A stretch of 64,000 nucleotides of DNA, taken from the NCBI GenBank assembly GCA_022791575.1, contig JAAVZI010000009.1:1-64000 (forward strand), read 5' to 3'. Position numbers and translations under genes: made by a program. Origin of the DNA: Lachnospiraceae bacterium. GTDB lineage: Bacteria; Bacillota; Clostridia; Lachnospirales; Lachnospiraceae. Each line of letters starts with the position of its first letter. Positions within the stretch are counted from its first letter, which is position 1. Below are positions 1-9,720 of the stretch, in pieces. The notes beneath the pieces were generated by a model. It worked only from the letters and a program-made list of their open reading frames with translations, ran no database searches and had not been told where the DNA came from.

Positions 1-137
1 ATCAAGGTTATAAAATCAAGTCAGCAACTGCATAACCTTAACATTCTCTATATTCAATTTTTAAAGCAGCCACTGAAAGATGGCTTATTTGTTGTGCGAT
101 TAAGGGAATGGATACCCTCTACTTTTCATTTTCAATC

Positions 138-977
138 TTAATACTCCTCTATATTAATTTGTTTGGTTGTTTCAATGTCATAGGGCAGAATGGAGTTGGC
201 AAACTGTTTAAACTTGTCAGCCGCGTCACTGACATAAAATTGATACATATCATTTTGCAGCTGCGGGGGAATCGGGTTGCAAAGATCTTCTTGCTCTATC
301 AGGTTTTTCAGCGCCGATGCGGTTTCATAGGCGGGATTGACAAGCTGTACGCTGTTTCCCATTAATCTTCCGATTAGGGAACGAAGCAGTGGGTAATGGG
401 TGCAGCCCAGAATCAGGGTGTCAATGTCGGATTCTTTAAAGGTATCCAGATAACGGGCGGCAACCTGTTCGGTAACCGGATCTTTCAGCCATCCCTCCTC
501 TACCAGCGGGGTAAAAAGCGGGCATGCTCTGCTGATTACTTGAATATCGGGGTCAACGGCCTGAATCATATGTGTATAGATGGCGCTGTTAACCGTTGCT
601 TCGGTTCCGATAATGCCGACCTTTTTCTGCCGTGTTGTTTCGGCAGCTACTTTGGCGCCTGGCTGGACTACGCCGATAATGGGGATATCCAGCTCCTTTT
701 GAATGTCGGGAAGTGCCAAGGCGCTGGCCGTGTTGCAGGCCACAACAATGGCTTTGACGTTCTGGGTGCGTAGGAAGCGGATAATCTGTCTGGAGTAGCG
801 CAGAATGGTATTCTTGGATTTACTTCCGTAGGGCACACGGGCCGTGTCACCAAAATACACAATCCGTTCACTGGGCGTCTGGCGCATAATTTCTCTGACC
901 ACAGTCAGGCCGCCGACACCGGAGTCAAAGACCCCGATGGGAGCCAGAGCCGGTTCGGTTTTCCTATTCTTATACAT
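138..977 (-). CDS. murI: Glutamate racemase
   Basis: Cofactor-independent racemase that converts L-glutamate to D-glutamate in the cytoplasm for peptidoglycan synthesis. The 279-residue protein has the Asp/Glu racemase pattern: an N-terminal GVFDSGVGGLTV motif, the first catalytic cysteine at about residue 81 in VACNTAS and the second at about residue 192 in LGCTHYP. The ATG at 977 is chosen because GAGG lies six bases upstream; an in-frame ATG at 989 exists but has no good ribosome site. It follows tex on the same strand with a gap of about 15 bases, so the two probably share a transcript. Family assignment is secure. Confidence 0.96.
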   Translation of the reverse strand: MYKNRKTEPALAPIGVFDSGVGGLTVVREIMRQTPSERIVYFGDTARVPYGSKSKNTILRYSRQIIRFLRTQNVKAIVVACNTASALALPDIQKELDIPIIGVVQPGAKVAAETTRQKKVGIIGTEATVNSAIYTHMIQAVDPDIQVISRACPLFTPLVEEGWLKDPVTEQVAARYLDTFKESDIDTLILGCTHYPLLRSLIGRLMGNSVQLVNPAYETASALKNLIEQEDLCNPIPPQLQNDMYQFYVSDAADKFKQFANSILPYDIETTKQINIEEY

Positions 978-992
978 AGTCGACCTCATTTC

Positions 993-3134
993 TTACAGCT
1001 TCATAGTAAGCTGAATTCGTTTGCGGACAAGATCCACACTGAGAATCTTTACTTCTACAATATCGCCTACACTGACTACTTCCAGCGGGTGTTTAATATA
1101 ACGGTCGGTCATCTGAGAAATATGTACCAGGCCGTCCTGGTGGACTCCAATGTCAACAAATGCACCAAAATCAATGACGTTGCGGACTGTTCCCTTTAAG
1201 ATCATGCCTTCCTGCAGATCTTTCATTTCCAGTACATCGGTGCGTAGAATCGGTTTGGGCATCTCGTCTCTGGGGTCACGGGCGGGTTTTTCCAGTTCTG
1301 CCAGAATATCAGCTAGAGTGATCTCACCGATTTCCAGCTCCTGAGCTAAGGTTTTCAGATTGCCTGCCTTTTTGGACAGCCCCTTTAAGCTGCCGGCAGA
1401 GATATCAGAAGGCTGGAATCCCAACTTTTCTAACAAACGCAGGGCTGCATCGTAGCTTTCTGGGTGAACACTTGTTCTATCTAGCGGGTTTTCCCCATCA
1501 CTGATGCGCAGGAAGCCGGCACACTGTTCGAATGCTTTGGGGCCCAGCTTGGAAACCTTTAGAAGCTGGCGGCGGTTTCGAAAGCGTCCATTTGTTTCGC
1601 GGAATTCTACAATATTTCTGGCGATAGTTTTGCTGATACCGGAAATGTATTCAAGCAGAGGAGCGCTGGCCGTATTCAGATCCACACCGACCCGGTTTAC
1701 ACTGTCTTCCACGACTCCCGTCAGAGCTTCACCAAGGCGTTTCTGGTTCATATCGTGTTGATATTGGCCAACACCGATGGATTTGGGATCTATCTTTACC
1801 AGCTCTGCCAGAGGGTCCTGCAGGCGCCGGGCGATGGATACTGCGCTTCGCTGTGCTACATCAAAGTCCGGGAATTCCTCTGCCGCCAGCTTACTTGCAG
1901 AATAAACGGAAGCACCGGCTTCACTGACTATGACATACTGGAGCGGCTTATTTGATTCTTTAATAAATTCCGTAATGATCTGCTCGGATTCTCGTGAGGC
2001 GGTTCCATTTCCCAGAGAAATCAGGGTGATGTGATGCTGGTCCACCAGACGGGTCAACGCCTTTTTAGCTTCCGCTACTTTAAAATGCGGTTCGGTAGGA
2101 TAGATTACCTTGGTATCCAGCACTTTTCCCGTTGGATCTACGACCGCTAATTTACAGCCTGTACGAAAGGCTGGGTCCCAGCCAAGCACCACCTGGCCGG
2201 TAATTGGCGGCTGCATAAGAATCTGTTCCAGATTCCGTCCAAAGACTTTAATAGCGCCCTCCTGTGCTTTCTCTGTTAAATCACTGCGGATTTCCCGCTC
2301 TATGGCCGGTCCGATCAGCCGTTTATAGCTGTCTTCTATTACATCTGTAAGAATCGGTGTAGTAATGGGATTGTCACGGGTTATTATTTTCTTATGTAAA
2401 TAGCGCAGAATGTCTTCTTCTGGTGCAAGAATTTTGACCGTCAGAATTTTCTCGGCTTCTCCGCGGTTTATAGCCAATATTCGGTGTCCTGCTGCTTTGG
2501 CTATGGCTTCTTCGTAGTCGTAGTACATTTCGAATACCGAAGATTCTTCAGGATTTTTGGCAGTTGACTGTAATCGTCCGTTCTGAAAGGTCAGCCCACG
2601 AATATGAATCCGGTAATCCGATTCGTCAGAGATGATTTCAGCAATAATATCCTTTGCGCCTTCAATGGCCGCTTCAGCAGTTGCTACTTCTTTTTCCTCG
2701 GAAATATAGGGAAGAGCTTCTTCTTCTAACGGTTTGCTGGTCCTCTGCAGCAATATGAGATTGGCAAGGCCATCCAGGCCCTTTTCACGGGCAATGGTAG
2801 CACGTGTTCGTCTTTTAGGACGGTAAGGGCGGTAGAGATCGTCTACAACAACCAGGGTCTCTGCAGACAAGATCTGAGCTTTTAATTCCTCAGTCAGTTT
2901 TCCCTGTTCTTCAATTGCAGACAGCACCTGTTCCTTCTTTTCTTCCAAATTGCGCAGATAGGCAAGTCGCTCATTCAGGTTCCTCAGCACTTCGTCATTG
3001 AGAGAGCCGGTCATTTCCTTACGGTAACGGGCGATAAAAGGAATCGTATTGCCTTCGTCAATCAGCTTAACAGCTGCTTCAGTCTGGCTTCTTTTAATCT
3101 GCAGTTCTTCTGTTAGTTTCTGTATAATATCCAT
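993..3134 (-). CDS. tex: Tex-family S1 RNA-binding protein
   Basis: Homologue of the transcription accessory protein Tex, a nucleic-acid-binding protein linked to RNA polymerase and stress tolerance. The 713-residue protein has the usual order: Tex N-terminal helical domain, a YqgF/RNase H-like domain in the middle (VLGWDPAFRTGCKLAV), helix-hairpin-helix motifs (NIVEFRETNGRF) and a C-terminal S1 domain (GTVRNVIDFGAFVDIGV). The start at 3134 is preceded by AAAGGAGAG eight bases upstream; an earlier in-frame codon at 3164 is less likely. It is upstream of murI in an apparent two-gene operon and divergent from the cardiolipin synthase. Confidence 0.95.
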   Translation of the reverse strand: MDIIQKLTEELQIKRSQTEAAVKLIDEGNTIPFIARYRKEMTGSLNDEVLRNLNERLAYLRNLEEKKEQVLSAIEEQGKLTEELKAQILSAETLVVVDDLYRPYRPKRRTRATIAREKGLDGLANLILLQRTSKPLEEEALPYISEEKEVATAEAAIEGAKDIIAEIISDESDYRIHIRGLTFQNGRLQSTAKNPEESSVFEMYYDYEEAIAKAAGHRILAINRGEAEKILTVKILAPEEDILRYLHKKIITRDNPITTPILTDVIEDSYKRLIGPAIEREIRSDLTEKAQEGAIKVFGRNLEQILMQPPITGQVVLGWDPAFRTGCKLAVVDPTGKVLDTKVIYPTEPHFKVAEAKKALTRLVDQHHITLISLGNGTASRESEQIITEFIKESNKPLQYVIVSEAGASVYSASKLAAEEFPDFDVAQRSAVSIARRLQDPLAELVKIDPKSIGVGQYQHDMNQKRLGEALTGVVEDSVNRVGVDLNTASAPLLEYISGISKTIARNIVEFRETNGRFRNRRQLLKVSKLGPKAFEQCAGFLRISDGENPLDRTSVHPESYDAALRLLEKLGFQPSDISAGSLKGLSKKAGNLKTLAQELEIGEITLADILAELEKPARDPRDEMPKPILRTDVLEMKDLQEGMILKGTVRNVIDFGAFVDIGVHQDGLVHISQMTDRYIKHPLEVVSVGDIVEVKILSVDLVRKRIQLTMKL

Positions 3135-3175
3135 TAACACTCTCCTTTGAAACTTTTGCAGCATTTGGTATGCGT

Positions 3176-3203
3176 TTTATATCTGCGTACTATCATACAT
3201 CAA
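3176..3203 (-). promoter_or_regulatory. Probable sigma-A promoter for tex-murI
   Basis: On the minus strand TTGATG is followed after 16 bases by TATAAA, placing transcription start about 35-40 bases upstream of the tex start codon. Matched by eye; moderate support. Confidence 0.5.
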
Positions 3204-3244
3204 ACTGCTTTTTTTCGCAAGTGTTTTCAGACTTTGGAAAAAGC

Positions 3245-3273
3245 TTGCAAAAATGTCATAATGATGATATATT
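3245..3273 (+). promoter_or_regulatory. Possible sigma-A promoter for cls
   Basis: TTGCAA, 17 bases, TATATT lies just upstream of the cardiolipin synthase gene. The inferred start would fall very close to the ribosome site (AAAGGAAAGG), so the real promoter could be slightly different. Confidence 0.35.
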
Positions 3274-3301
3274 TTCTAAAGGAAAGGATACTATAATTAT
3301 T

Positions 3302-4795
3302 ATGACAATACAATCTATATTTAACTGGCTGGCAGATGGAATGAAATGGATTGGGGATAATCTTCTAATTATCAATATTCTGTTGTCTATTGTAATTATA
3401 TTTTTTGAACGACGGGACCCGAAATCTGTATGGGCGTGGCTTCTTCTGCTTTATTCTATTCCGATTGTGGGAATTGTGTTCTATTTTATTTTGGGGCAGG
3501 ATTTTAAAAAGAGCAGAATGTTCCGTATAAAAGAAGTAGAGGATGCAATTAGTTCTGAAATACGTCATCAGGAGCAGGATATTGCAGAAAAGCGGATTCC
3601 TAAGTTAGAGGGCGAATATAAGGAATACGAGGACATTGTAATCTATAACCTGAGTGCAGACAGCGCAGTATTTACAGCGGACAATCAGGTGGAATTGTAT
3701 ACAGATGGAATGGAAAAGTTCCGGGCGCTGGCAGAAGAGCTGAAAAAGGCAGAGAAGTTCATACATCTGCAATACTATATTATTAAACCAGATGAAGCGT
3801 TTGATCTGATTCGTCCGATTCTGGAAACAAAGGCGAAGCAGGGGGTAGAAGTGCGTATCCTTTACGACAGTATGGGCTGCCGCTCCATGAGGGAAAGACA
3901 CTGGAAAGCGCTGCGGGCAGCAGGCATTCAAACAGCAGAATTCTTTCCGGCATTTTTGAAAAAGCTGCAGCTGCGTATTAATTATAGAAATCATCGAAAG
4001 CTGGTAATCATTGACGGACGGGTTGGTTTTGTAGGCGGTTTTAATATTGGCCGGGAATATCTGGGTATGGATGATTATTTTCAGTATTGGCGAGATACGC
4101 ATTTAAAGATCAGCGGAGGTGCTGTGGTGGCGCTGAATCTTCGTTTTATGCTGGACTGGAATTTTGCAGCCAAGGAAAATCTTTCTTTAGACAATTATTT
4201 TGCTGAGGTGGAAAAGACTTCGAAGTTATCCGGTTATTCCTTTGAAAATGTGGGAATTCAGATTATTTCCAGCGGTCCGGACTCTATGCAGCCTAATATC
4301 CGCAATAATTATATTCGGCTGATTCATAAGGCCAGGCATCATATTTATATTCAGACGCCTTATTTTATCCCGGATGAGGCTATGCTGAATGCGCTGCAGA
4401 TTGTATCAAAATCCGGTGTAGATGTAAGGGTTATGATTCCCTGCAAACCAGATCATATGTTCGTGTATTGGGCGACTTATTCTTATATCAATGATCTGTT
4501 GGAAGCAGGAGTGAAATGTTATACTTATAATGCAGGATTTCTGCATGCGAAAGGTGTCAGCATTGATGGCATTGTCAGTTGTTTTGGAACTGCGAATATG
4601 GACATAAGAAGCTTTCAGCTGAATTTTGAAGTGAATGCGGTAATTTATGATAAACAGGTCAGTGAGGAATTAGATCGGAGATTTGAAAAAGATCTGGAAG
4701 AGTGTACATTGATTACTTCTCTGGAGTATGGAAAACGTTCCCGTCTGATTCGGATTAAAGAGCAGGTCTGCCGTCTGCTGTCCCCGATTATGTAA
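3302..4795 (+). CDS. cls: Cardiolipin synthase, phospholipase D type
   Basis: Membrane enzyme that condenses phosphatidylglycerol into cardiolipin. The 497-residue protein has two N-terminal hydrophobic segments (about residues 17-70, the second containing the typical YSIPIVGIVFYFILG), then two phospholipase D HKD motifs: HRKLVIIDGRVGFVGGFNIG in the middle and HAKGVSID followed by FGTANMD near the C terminus. Both catalytic motifs are complete and length matches the family. The ATG at 3302 is chosen because the protein then begins just before the first membrane segment; a purine-rich AAAGGAAAGG lies about 14 bases upstream. It is divergent from tex and convergent with the gene at 4823. Confidence 0.95.
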   Translation: MTIQSIFNWLADGMKWIGDNLLIINILLSIVIIFFERRDPKSVWAWLLLLYSIPIVGIVFYFILGQDFKKSRMFRIKEVEDAISSEIRHQEQDIAEKRIPKLEGEYKEYEDIVIYNLSADSAVFTADNQVELYTDGMEKFRALAEELKKAEKFIHLQYYIIKPDEAFDLIRPILETKAKQGVEVRILYDSMGCRSMRERHWKALRAAGIQTAEFFPAFLKKLQLRINYRNHRKLVIIDGRVGFVGGFNIGREYLGMDDYFQYWRDTHLKISGGAVVALNLRFMLDWNFAAKENLSLDNYFAEVEKTSKLSGYSFENVGIQIISSGPDSMQPNIRNNYIRLIHKARHHIYIQTPYFIPDEAMLNALQIVSKSGVDVRVMIPCKPDHMFVYWATYSYINDLLEAGVKCYTYNAGFLHAKGVSIDGIVSCFGTANMDIRSFQLNFEVNAVIYDKQVSEELDRRFEKDLEECTLITSLEYGKRSRLIRIKEQVCRLLSPIM

Positions 4796-4822
4796 GGGAC
4801 CGCAGAAGGGCAGGCTTTTCTT

Positions 4823-5116
4823 TTAATCCATTTCCTGGTAACGATTGGCAAACTTACGGGCTCCGCATACGTGCTTCTCATTATCGGCTTCCGATATAAT
4901 ATAATCGCCTTCTTTAATAAAGACACGTCCCCGTTTGTTTTCAATAAAGGGGCAGACCAGTGTGCCATCTTCTCTTTTAATCTGCACAAGATTGTCACTA
5001 TTGATCCATCCGTTGGTAATTACTTTGGTCCAGAGCTCAAAGCCGTCTTCTAAAGACTGGTTTGGAGCATACTGAACTGCTTCCACTTCTAATGCAGTAC
5101 GCATATATTTTTTCAT
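4823..5116 (-). CDS. Small phage-type protein (PGDYG-like)
   Basis: A 97-residue soluble protein starting MKKYMRTALEVEAVQY, which matches the opening of a family of small phage and phage-derived proteins (basic start, then VVxVEAVQ), with a central GDYIISEADNEKHVC segment like the PGDYG motif. Function is unknown in that family. No other phage genes are nearby, so this is a lone domesticated copy or an ordinary cellular relative. The ribosome site (AAAGGATTTG upstream of ATG 5116) and a good promoter suggest it is expressed. Confidence 0.7.
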   Translation of the reverse strand: MKKYMRTALEVEAVQYAPNQSLEDGFELWTKVITNGWINSDNLVQIKREDGTLVCPFIENKRGRVFIKEGDYIISEADNEKHVCGARKFANRYQEMD

Positions 5117-5157
5117 AAAATCAAATCCTTTCTATATATGATGATTTCTATGGCATA

Positions 5158-5186
5158 ATTATACTATAAATAACAGTTGATTTCAA
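5158..5186 (-). promoter_or_regulatory. Sigma-A promoter for the gene at 4823
   Basis: Minus strand TTGAAA, 17-base spacer, TATAAT; close to consensus. It reads toward the small PGDYG-like gene with a leader of about 35 bases. Confidence 0.65.
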
Positions 5187-5405
5187 TGTTTTGAGAAAGT
5201 TTTATTAAAATTTTGTGGATGGGAGAATGGAATGCAATTTGAAAATTGTGTGAAGTTCAAAAAAAGACTTTATTTTCAAACTTGGATGTGTTATAACTAG
5301 AATGTGTCTGAAATGAATGTTGTATACACTCTGATACGTAATTAAATTTGCATACTGTTTTGGTACAGATAAAGGCCATGCAATATGCAGGATAGAGAGG
5401 TTAAA

Positions 5406-6626
5406 ATGAAAAAGAGAGTATTAAGTTTGGCTTTATGTTTTTGTATGTCAGCAGTATTAGCCACAGGCTGTGCAACGAAAGGCAGTTCCAAGAAGGAGAA
5501 CGAGTCTACAGAAGAAAAGGATGTAATCTCTGTGGATGATGATCATGCAGAGAATCTGCATAAGATTCTGATGAAGAAGACCGGAAATGAGGCAATGAAG
5601 CATACAAATGTGACTGGATATGAAAATATGCAGCTTGAAGTTGAGGATGAGGTTGTGATTACAGATGAAGTATTCCAGGAGAATTTGAATTCACTGCTCA
5701 AAGAGTATCCCTATGCATTTTCCGGCCAGGCGGTCAGCGGAGATACGGTAAATATTGATTATACTGGTTATATGGACGGTGCTACCTTTGATGGTGGTTC
5801 AGGTACAGGATTTGACTTGGAAATTGGTTCAGGTCAGTTTATACCTGGATTTGAAGATCAGTTAATTGGTATGAATATTGGAGAGACGAAAACAATTGAT
5901 GTGACATTTCCGCAGGAATATAAGAATAATACGGCGCTGGCAGGAAAACCGGCACAGTTCAAGGTTACTTTGAATTATCTGCAGAAAGGGGACGGTACGG
6001 TATCGGAATTGACCGATCAATGGGTAGCAGCCTATCTGAACAAGGTGGGAGGAACCGTTACGGATGCTACAGTCAATGGTTTTAAGGACTATTACCGTTC
6101 AGAGATGGAGAAGCAGTCCAAGCAGTTAAGAGAACAAAATGTCCAGACAGCATTGGAAAGTAAACTGCTGGAGATTACAGAATTAAAGGAAGTTCCAACG
6201 AGCCAGAACGATTATTATACAGATATGGTAAAGACAAATATTGAGAGCAATATTGTTAATAATTATCAGATAACTATGGAAGAGTATCTAAGTCAAATAG
6301 GCATGACGCAGGAAGAATATGACGCGGAAATCCAGAGCATTGCGAAGGATACCATGAAAGGAAGATATTCTATCATTTATATTGCAGAGACTGAGGAACT
6401 GATTCCTACAGAAGCAGATTATACCGCAGTGCTTCAGACCTATGCAGATAATTATTCCATGTCAGTGGAGGAATTCAGAAGTTCTTATCAGAAAGACTAT
6501 CAGCTGGATATTTACTTTGAGACTTATGCAAAAAAAGTAATGGATAAACTGCTCGAGACAGCGGTCATTACTCCGCCGCAGGAGGGTGGTGCGGCAAGCG
6601 GTGACGCTGCAGAAGTTGAAAACTAA
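5406..6626 (+). CDS. Trigger-factor-like FKBP peptidyl-prolyl isomerase lipoprotein
   Basis: Predicted extracytoplasmic folding factor. The 406-residue protein begins with a lipoprotein signal peptide (MKKRVLSLALCFCMSAVLATGC; lipobox LATGC), so it should be anchored outside the membrane. After an acidic linker comes an FKBP-type isomerase domain (GDTVNIDYTGYMDGATFDGG, then IGSGQFIPGFEDQLIGMNIGE), followed by a helical region resembling the trigger factor C-terminal domain. Unlike cytoplasmic trigger factor it lacks the ribosome-binding N-terminal domain and has a signal peptide. The start at 5406 places the signal peptide at the N terminus; the earlier in-frame ATG adds seven residues. A strong terminator follows the gene, so it is monocistronic. 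Confidence 0.92.
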   Translation: MKKRVLSLALCFCMSAVLATGCATKGSSKKENESTEEKDVISVDDDHAENLHKILMKKTGNEAMKHTNVTGYENMQLEVEDEVVITDEVFQENLNSLLKEYPYAFSGQAVSGDTVNIDYTGYMDGATFDGGSGTGFDLEIGSGQFIPGFEDQLIGMNIGETKTIDVTFPQEYKNNTALAGKPAQFKVTLNYLQKGDGTVSELTDQWVAAYLNKVGGTVTDATVNGFKDYYRSEMEKQSKQLREQNVQTALESKLLEITELKEVPTSQNDYYTDMVKTNIESNIVNNYQITMEEYLSQIGMTQEEYDAEIQSIAKDTMKGRYSIIYIAETEELIPTEADYTAVLQTYADNYSMSVEEFRSSYQKDYQLDIYFETYAKKVMDKLLETAVITPPQEGGAASGDAAEVEN

Positions 6627-6649
6627 CGGCTAGAGGGCTGTAACAGGTG

Positions 6650-6681
6650 AAAGACCATGGTGTGTACCATGGTCTTTTTTA
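6650..6681 (+). terminator. Intrinsic terminator
   Basis: Perfect 11-base stem (AAAGACCATGG / CCATGGTCTTT) with a six-base loop and a run of T, downstream of the FKBP lipoprotein gene. Confidence 0.9.
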
Positions 6682-6789
6682 GAAAATATTAAATAAACAT
6701 TTACTTTTATTTTATAAAATGTTAAAATATATAGAATATGTATTAAGAATGTTTGTAATATTGTCAGGGAGTGTGAAAGGGGGCGCATT

Positions 6790-9684
6790 ATGCATAGCTT
6801 TTTTGTCGGAGCAGCAGAAATCAGCCTGCTCTTATGTATTATAATGATCGTGGTACTGGTCCTGCAGCATGCCAGTGATGAGCAAAAGGTTCTGATTCTA
6901 GCTGTTTGTGCAGCTTTTTTAGGGTGTCTGGGATCTTTGATGGAATGGAAGAGCAGTGATTTGGAGATAGCTCTATTTTCCATGAAACTGCAGGGCTTAG
7001 GGAATTCTTTTTGCCTCTTTTTCCTATTTGTCTTTCTTGTAATATGTTTTAAGATAAGTGTTTCCCGAAAGAGCCGTATTATATTGGTGACAGTAGTCTT
7101 GCTTAGAGCTTTATGCATTTTTATGGCAGGTATGGAAGAACTGGGAGTACTTGGGGAACTATATTTTAAGGAAGCTGTACTTGCTGGCTCCAGAAAGAGT
7201 TGGGCATTAGAATATGTATGGGGATGGGGATACCGGCTGGGTGTCTGCCTGGATCTGGGATTTATGGCAGGAAGCATATTCTGCATGATAAAAAAGGTAT
7301 TCCTTATGTCTGACGAGGAACGAAAGCATCTGGTATGGTTATTTATGGGAATTGCGATGATGGGGCTTTTCTTCTTGATCTATGCGGGAGAGTTATTCCA
7401 TCAGTTTCGTTTTGTGCCGCCGAGTCTGGTACTTATCTGCATGTTCTATATCCTGATGTTTGTCAGAAGCGGTATGTTTCGTATCCAAGATTTTACCCAT
7501 CTGGATCTTCTACAGAAGCTGGAACAGGGAATTATCATTGTGGATGCCTATTATAACCTGCAGGAGTACAATCATATGGCAGCGGAATTGTTTCCTGAAC
7601 TAAAGGAGCTTCATATAGGAGAAAAAATCAGCGGTTATTTTTCTTTGATGAATCTGCTGGATCGCAATGCCAATCAGCATTTTCAGAAGGGAGAAGCCTA
7701 TTATAAGGCACAAGTGACTTCTATTATTGATAAGTCACAGATTATTGGATATAGTATTTTTCTGTGTGATGTAACAGAGACACAGGTATATACAGAAGAA
7801 TTGATTCGTCTAAAAGAGGAAGCGGATTATTCCAATCGAGAGAAAAGTAATTTCCTAGCTAATATGAGCCATGAAATCAGGACTCCCATGAATGTCATTA
7901 TCGGTTCTACGGAACTGATCTTAAGAGAAGAGGCTTCGGATGCCGTTCTGGAAAATGCTTCTACGATTAAGCAGGCAGGACAGAATCTACTGGGGATTAT
8001 CAATGATATTTTGGACTTTTCCAAAATTGAGGCTGGTAAAATGGATATTGTGCCGGTTGATTATTCGTTGGATACCATGCTTTTAGATTTAATTAATATG
8101 ACCATTGTACGCATGGGGAAGAAGGAGCTGGATTTTATCGTGGATGTAGATGTAGAACTGCCAAGATATCTGCATGGTGATGATATCCGCATTAAACAGG
8201 TGATTGTAAATCTGCTGACCAATGCTGTTAAATTTACGGAAAGTGGACATATTATATTAAGGATGAAACGTCTGGCCAGCATGCCGGATGGAGGGTCTGT
8301 TCTAATCCGTATAGATGTAGAAGACAGCGGAAGCGGCATTAAGGAAGAGAATCTTAATCATTTGTTTGATTCATTCAGCCGCTTTGATACGGTCAAGAAC
8401 CGGGCGGTAGAGGGTACGGGATTGGGACTGGCGATTTCCCTGATGCTGGCGAAAAATATGGATGGAAAATTATTGGTGGAAAGTGAGTATGGCAGGGGAA
8501 GCTGTTTTTCACTGGAGGTTCCGCAGAAGATCTGCCGCAACCAGGGAAATGCAGAAGCAATCTGTTATAAGAAAGCACTGATTGTAGAGAAGAATATCCA
8601 ATATGCAAAGATCTATGAAGAGGCATTTCAGTATATGGAGATAGAATATGCCATTGCCCGTTCAGAAGAACAGTTTTTTGAAATGCTGAACCGTTCCTAT
8701 GATATTCTGTTTGTTGATAAGGAGATTTATAACAGTCCGTTGGTTATGGGATTAAGGGCAGATAAGGTGGTACTGCTAGATAAGCTGGAATCTGTGAAGA
8801 AACGAAAAGAAGAGGATATTCTGGTGATGAAGCAGATTCTTGTAATTAAACTTCGTTCCATTCTAAATCGGACATATTCAAGGGAACTGCGGGCCAGCGT
8901 CAGGGCTGCCGAACGTAAGTTCACTGCTCCTGAAGCTAGAGTTTTGATTGTGGATGATAATGCGGTAAATCTAAAGATTGCCACGGGTCTTTTGAAGCCG
9001 TTTGAGCTTCAGGTGGACTTGGCAGACAGTGGTAAGAAAGCAATTGCCAAAATAGAAGAGAAGGATTATGATATTATTTTCATGGATCATATGATGCCAG
9101 AAATGGATGGAATTCAGACAACACAGAGGATTCGTTCCAGGGCGGGAAAGAAATATCAGAATGTGATTATTGTTGCCTTGACGGCCAATGCAGTCAATGG
9201 CGCCAAAAACATTTTCCTCAATTCTGGTATGCAGGATTTTCTATCTAAACCCATTGAAATGGAAAAAATGACGCAGATTTTGAAAAAGTGGCTGCCCAAA
9301 GATAAGATCCAGGAGCTCGAACTGCTGGATGAGAGTGATATAGATATTCAGGGATTTGATAAATGGAAAGGGCTGGCTAACTGCAATGGAGATGAGAAGC
9401 AGTATCAGATGGCATTAAAGGTATACGCAATGATGTCAGGCAGATTTATGGAAGAGATTGCCAGCGACATAGAACAAGAAGACTTAAAGAGCATGGAAAG
9501 AATTGTACATACTTTTGCGGTAGAAAGTAATAAAGTGGGTGCTGTAAGGTTTGCACAGTTTTTAAAGAAATATGAGGAACAGTGTTCCAACAAAAATATG
9601 AAATATGTGCTGAATAATTATAGTTTTTTACAGAAAATATACCAGGAAATTGCGGATGGCCTGCAGGAATATGTACAGAACTAA
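6790..9684 (+). CDS. Hybrid sensor histidine kinase with pseudo-receiver, receiver and HPt domains
   Basis: Membrane-bound two-component sensor, 964 residues. The first ~230 residues contain about seven hydrophobic segments, resembling the 7TM sensor region of histidine kinases, followed by a PAS-like linker. The HisKA box is SNFLANMSHEIRTP with the phosphorylated histidine at 361, then an ATPase domain (DSGSGI, GTGLGLAIS). Residues ~595-695 look like a degenerate receiver (ALIVEKN, YDILFVDKEIY). A second receiver is intact with phospho-acceptor Asp766 in FMDHMMPEMDG. The C-terminal HPt domain carries His907 in VHTFAVESNKVGA, though the surrounding motif is atypical. asnS starts 36 bases downstream, so the pair may be cotranscribed. 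The signal sensed is unknown. Confidence 0.92.
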   Translation: MHSFFVGAAEISLLLCIIMIVVLVLQHASDEQKVLILAVCAAFLGCLGSLMEWKSSDLEIALFSMKLQGLGNSFCLFFLFVFLVICFKISVSRKSRIILVTVVLLRALCIFMAGMEELGVLGELYFKEAVLAGSRKSWALEYVWGWGYRLGVCLDLGFMAGSIFCMIKKVFLMSDEERKHLVWLFMGIAMMGLFFLIYAGELFHQFRFVPPSLVLICMFYILMFVRSGMFRIQDFTHLDLLQKLEQGIIIVDAYYNLQEYNHMAAELFPELKELHIGEKISGYFSLMNLLDRNANQHFQKGEAYYKAQVTSIIDKSQIIGYSIFLCDVTETQVYTEELIRLKEEADYSNREKSNFLANMSHEIRTPMNVIIGSTELILREEASDAVLENASTIKQAGQNLLGIINDILDFSKIEAGKMDIVPVDYSLDTMLLDLINMTIVRMGKKELDFIVDVDVELPRYLHGDDIRIKQVIVNLLTNAVKFTESGHIILRMKRLASMPDGGSVLIRIDVEDSGSGIKEENLNHLFDSFSRFDTVKNRAVEGTGLGLAISLMLAKNMDGKLLVESEYGRGSCFSLEVPQKICRNQGNAEAICYKKALIVEKNIQYAKIYEEAFQYMEIEYAIARSEEQFFEMLNRSYDILFVDKEIYNSPLVMGLRADKVVLLDKLESVKKRKEEDILVMKQILVIKLRSILNRTYSRELRASVRAAERKFTAPEARVLIVDDNAVNLKIATGLLKPFELQVDLADSGKKAIAKIEEKDYDIIFMDHMMPEMDGIQTTQRIRSRAGKKYQNVIIVALTANAVNGAKNIFLNSGMQDFLSKPIEMEKMTQILKKWLPKDKIQELELLDESDIDIQGFDKWKGLANCNGDEKQYQMALKVYAMMSGRFMEEIASDIEQEDLKSMERIVHTFAVESNKVGAVRFAQFLKKYEEQCSNKNMKYVLNNYSFLQKIYQEIADGLQEYVQN

Positions 9685-9720
9685 TCATAAGGAATATGGA
9701 AAGAAAAGAGGCGTGGTAGA

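Noticed and set aside
3605..4102. 165-codon minus-strand frame opposite cls
   Set aside because: Antisense to the well-conserved phospholipase D motifs; no ribosome site or family resemblance.
9685..9720. T-box leader for asnS
   Set aside because: Only 36 bases separate the kinase stop from asnS, and no T-box sequence (GGTGG...GCG type) is present; proS and metG leaders also lack one.
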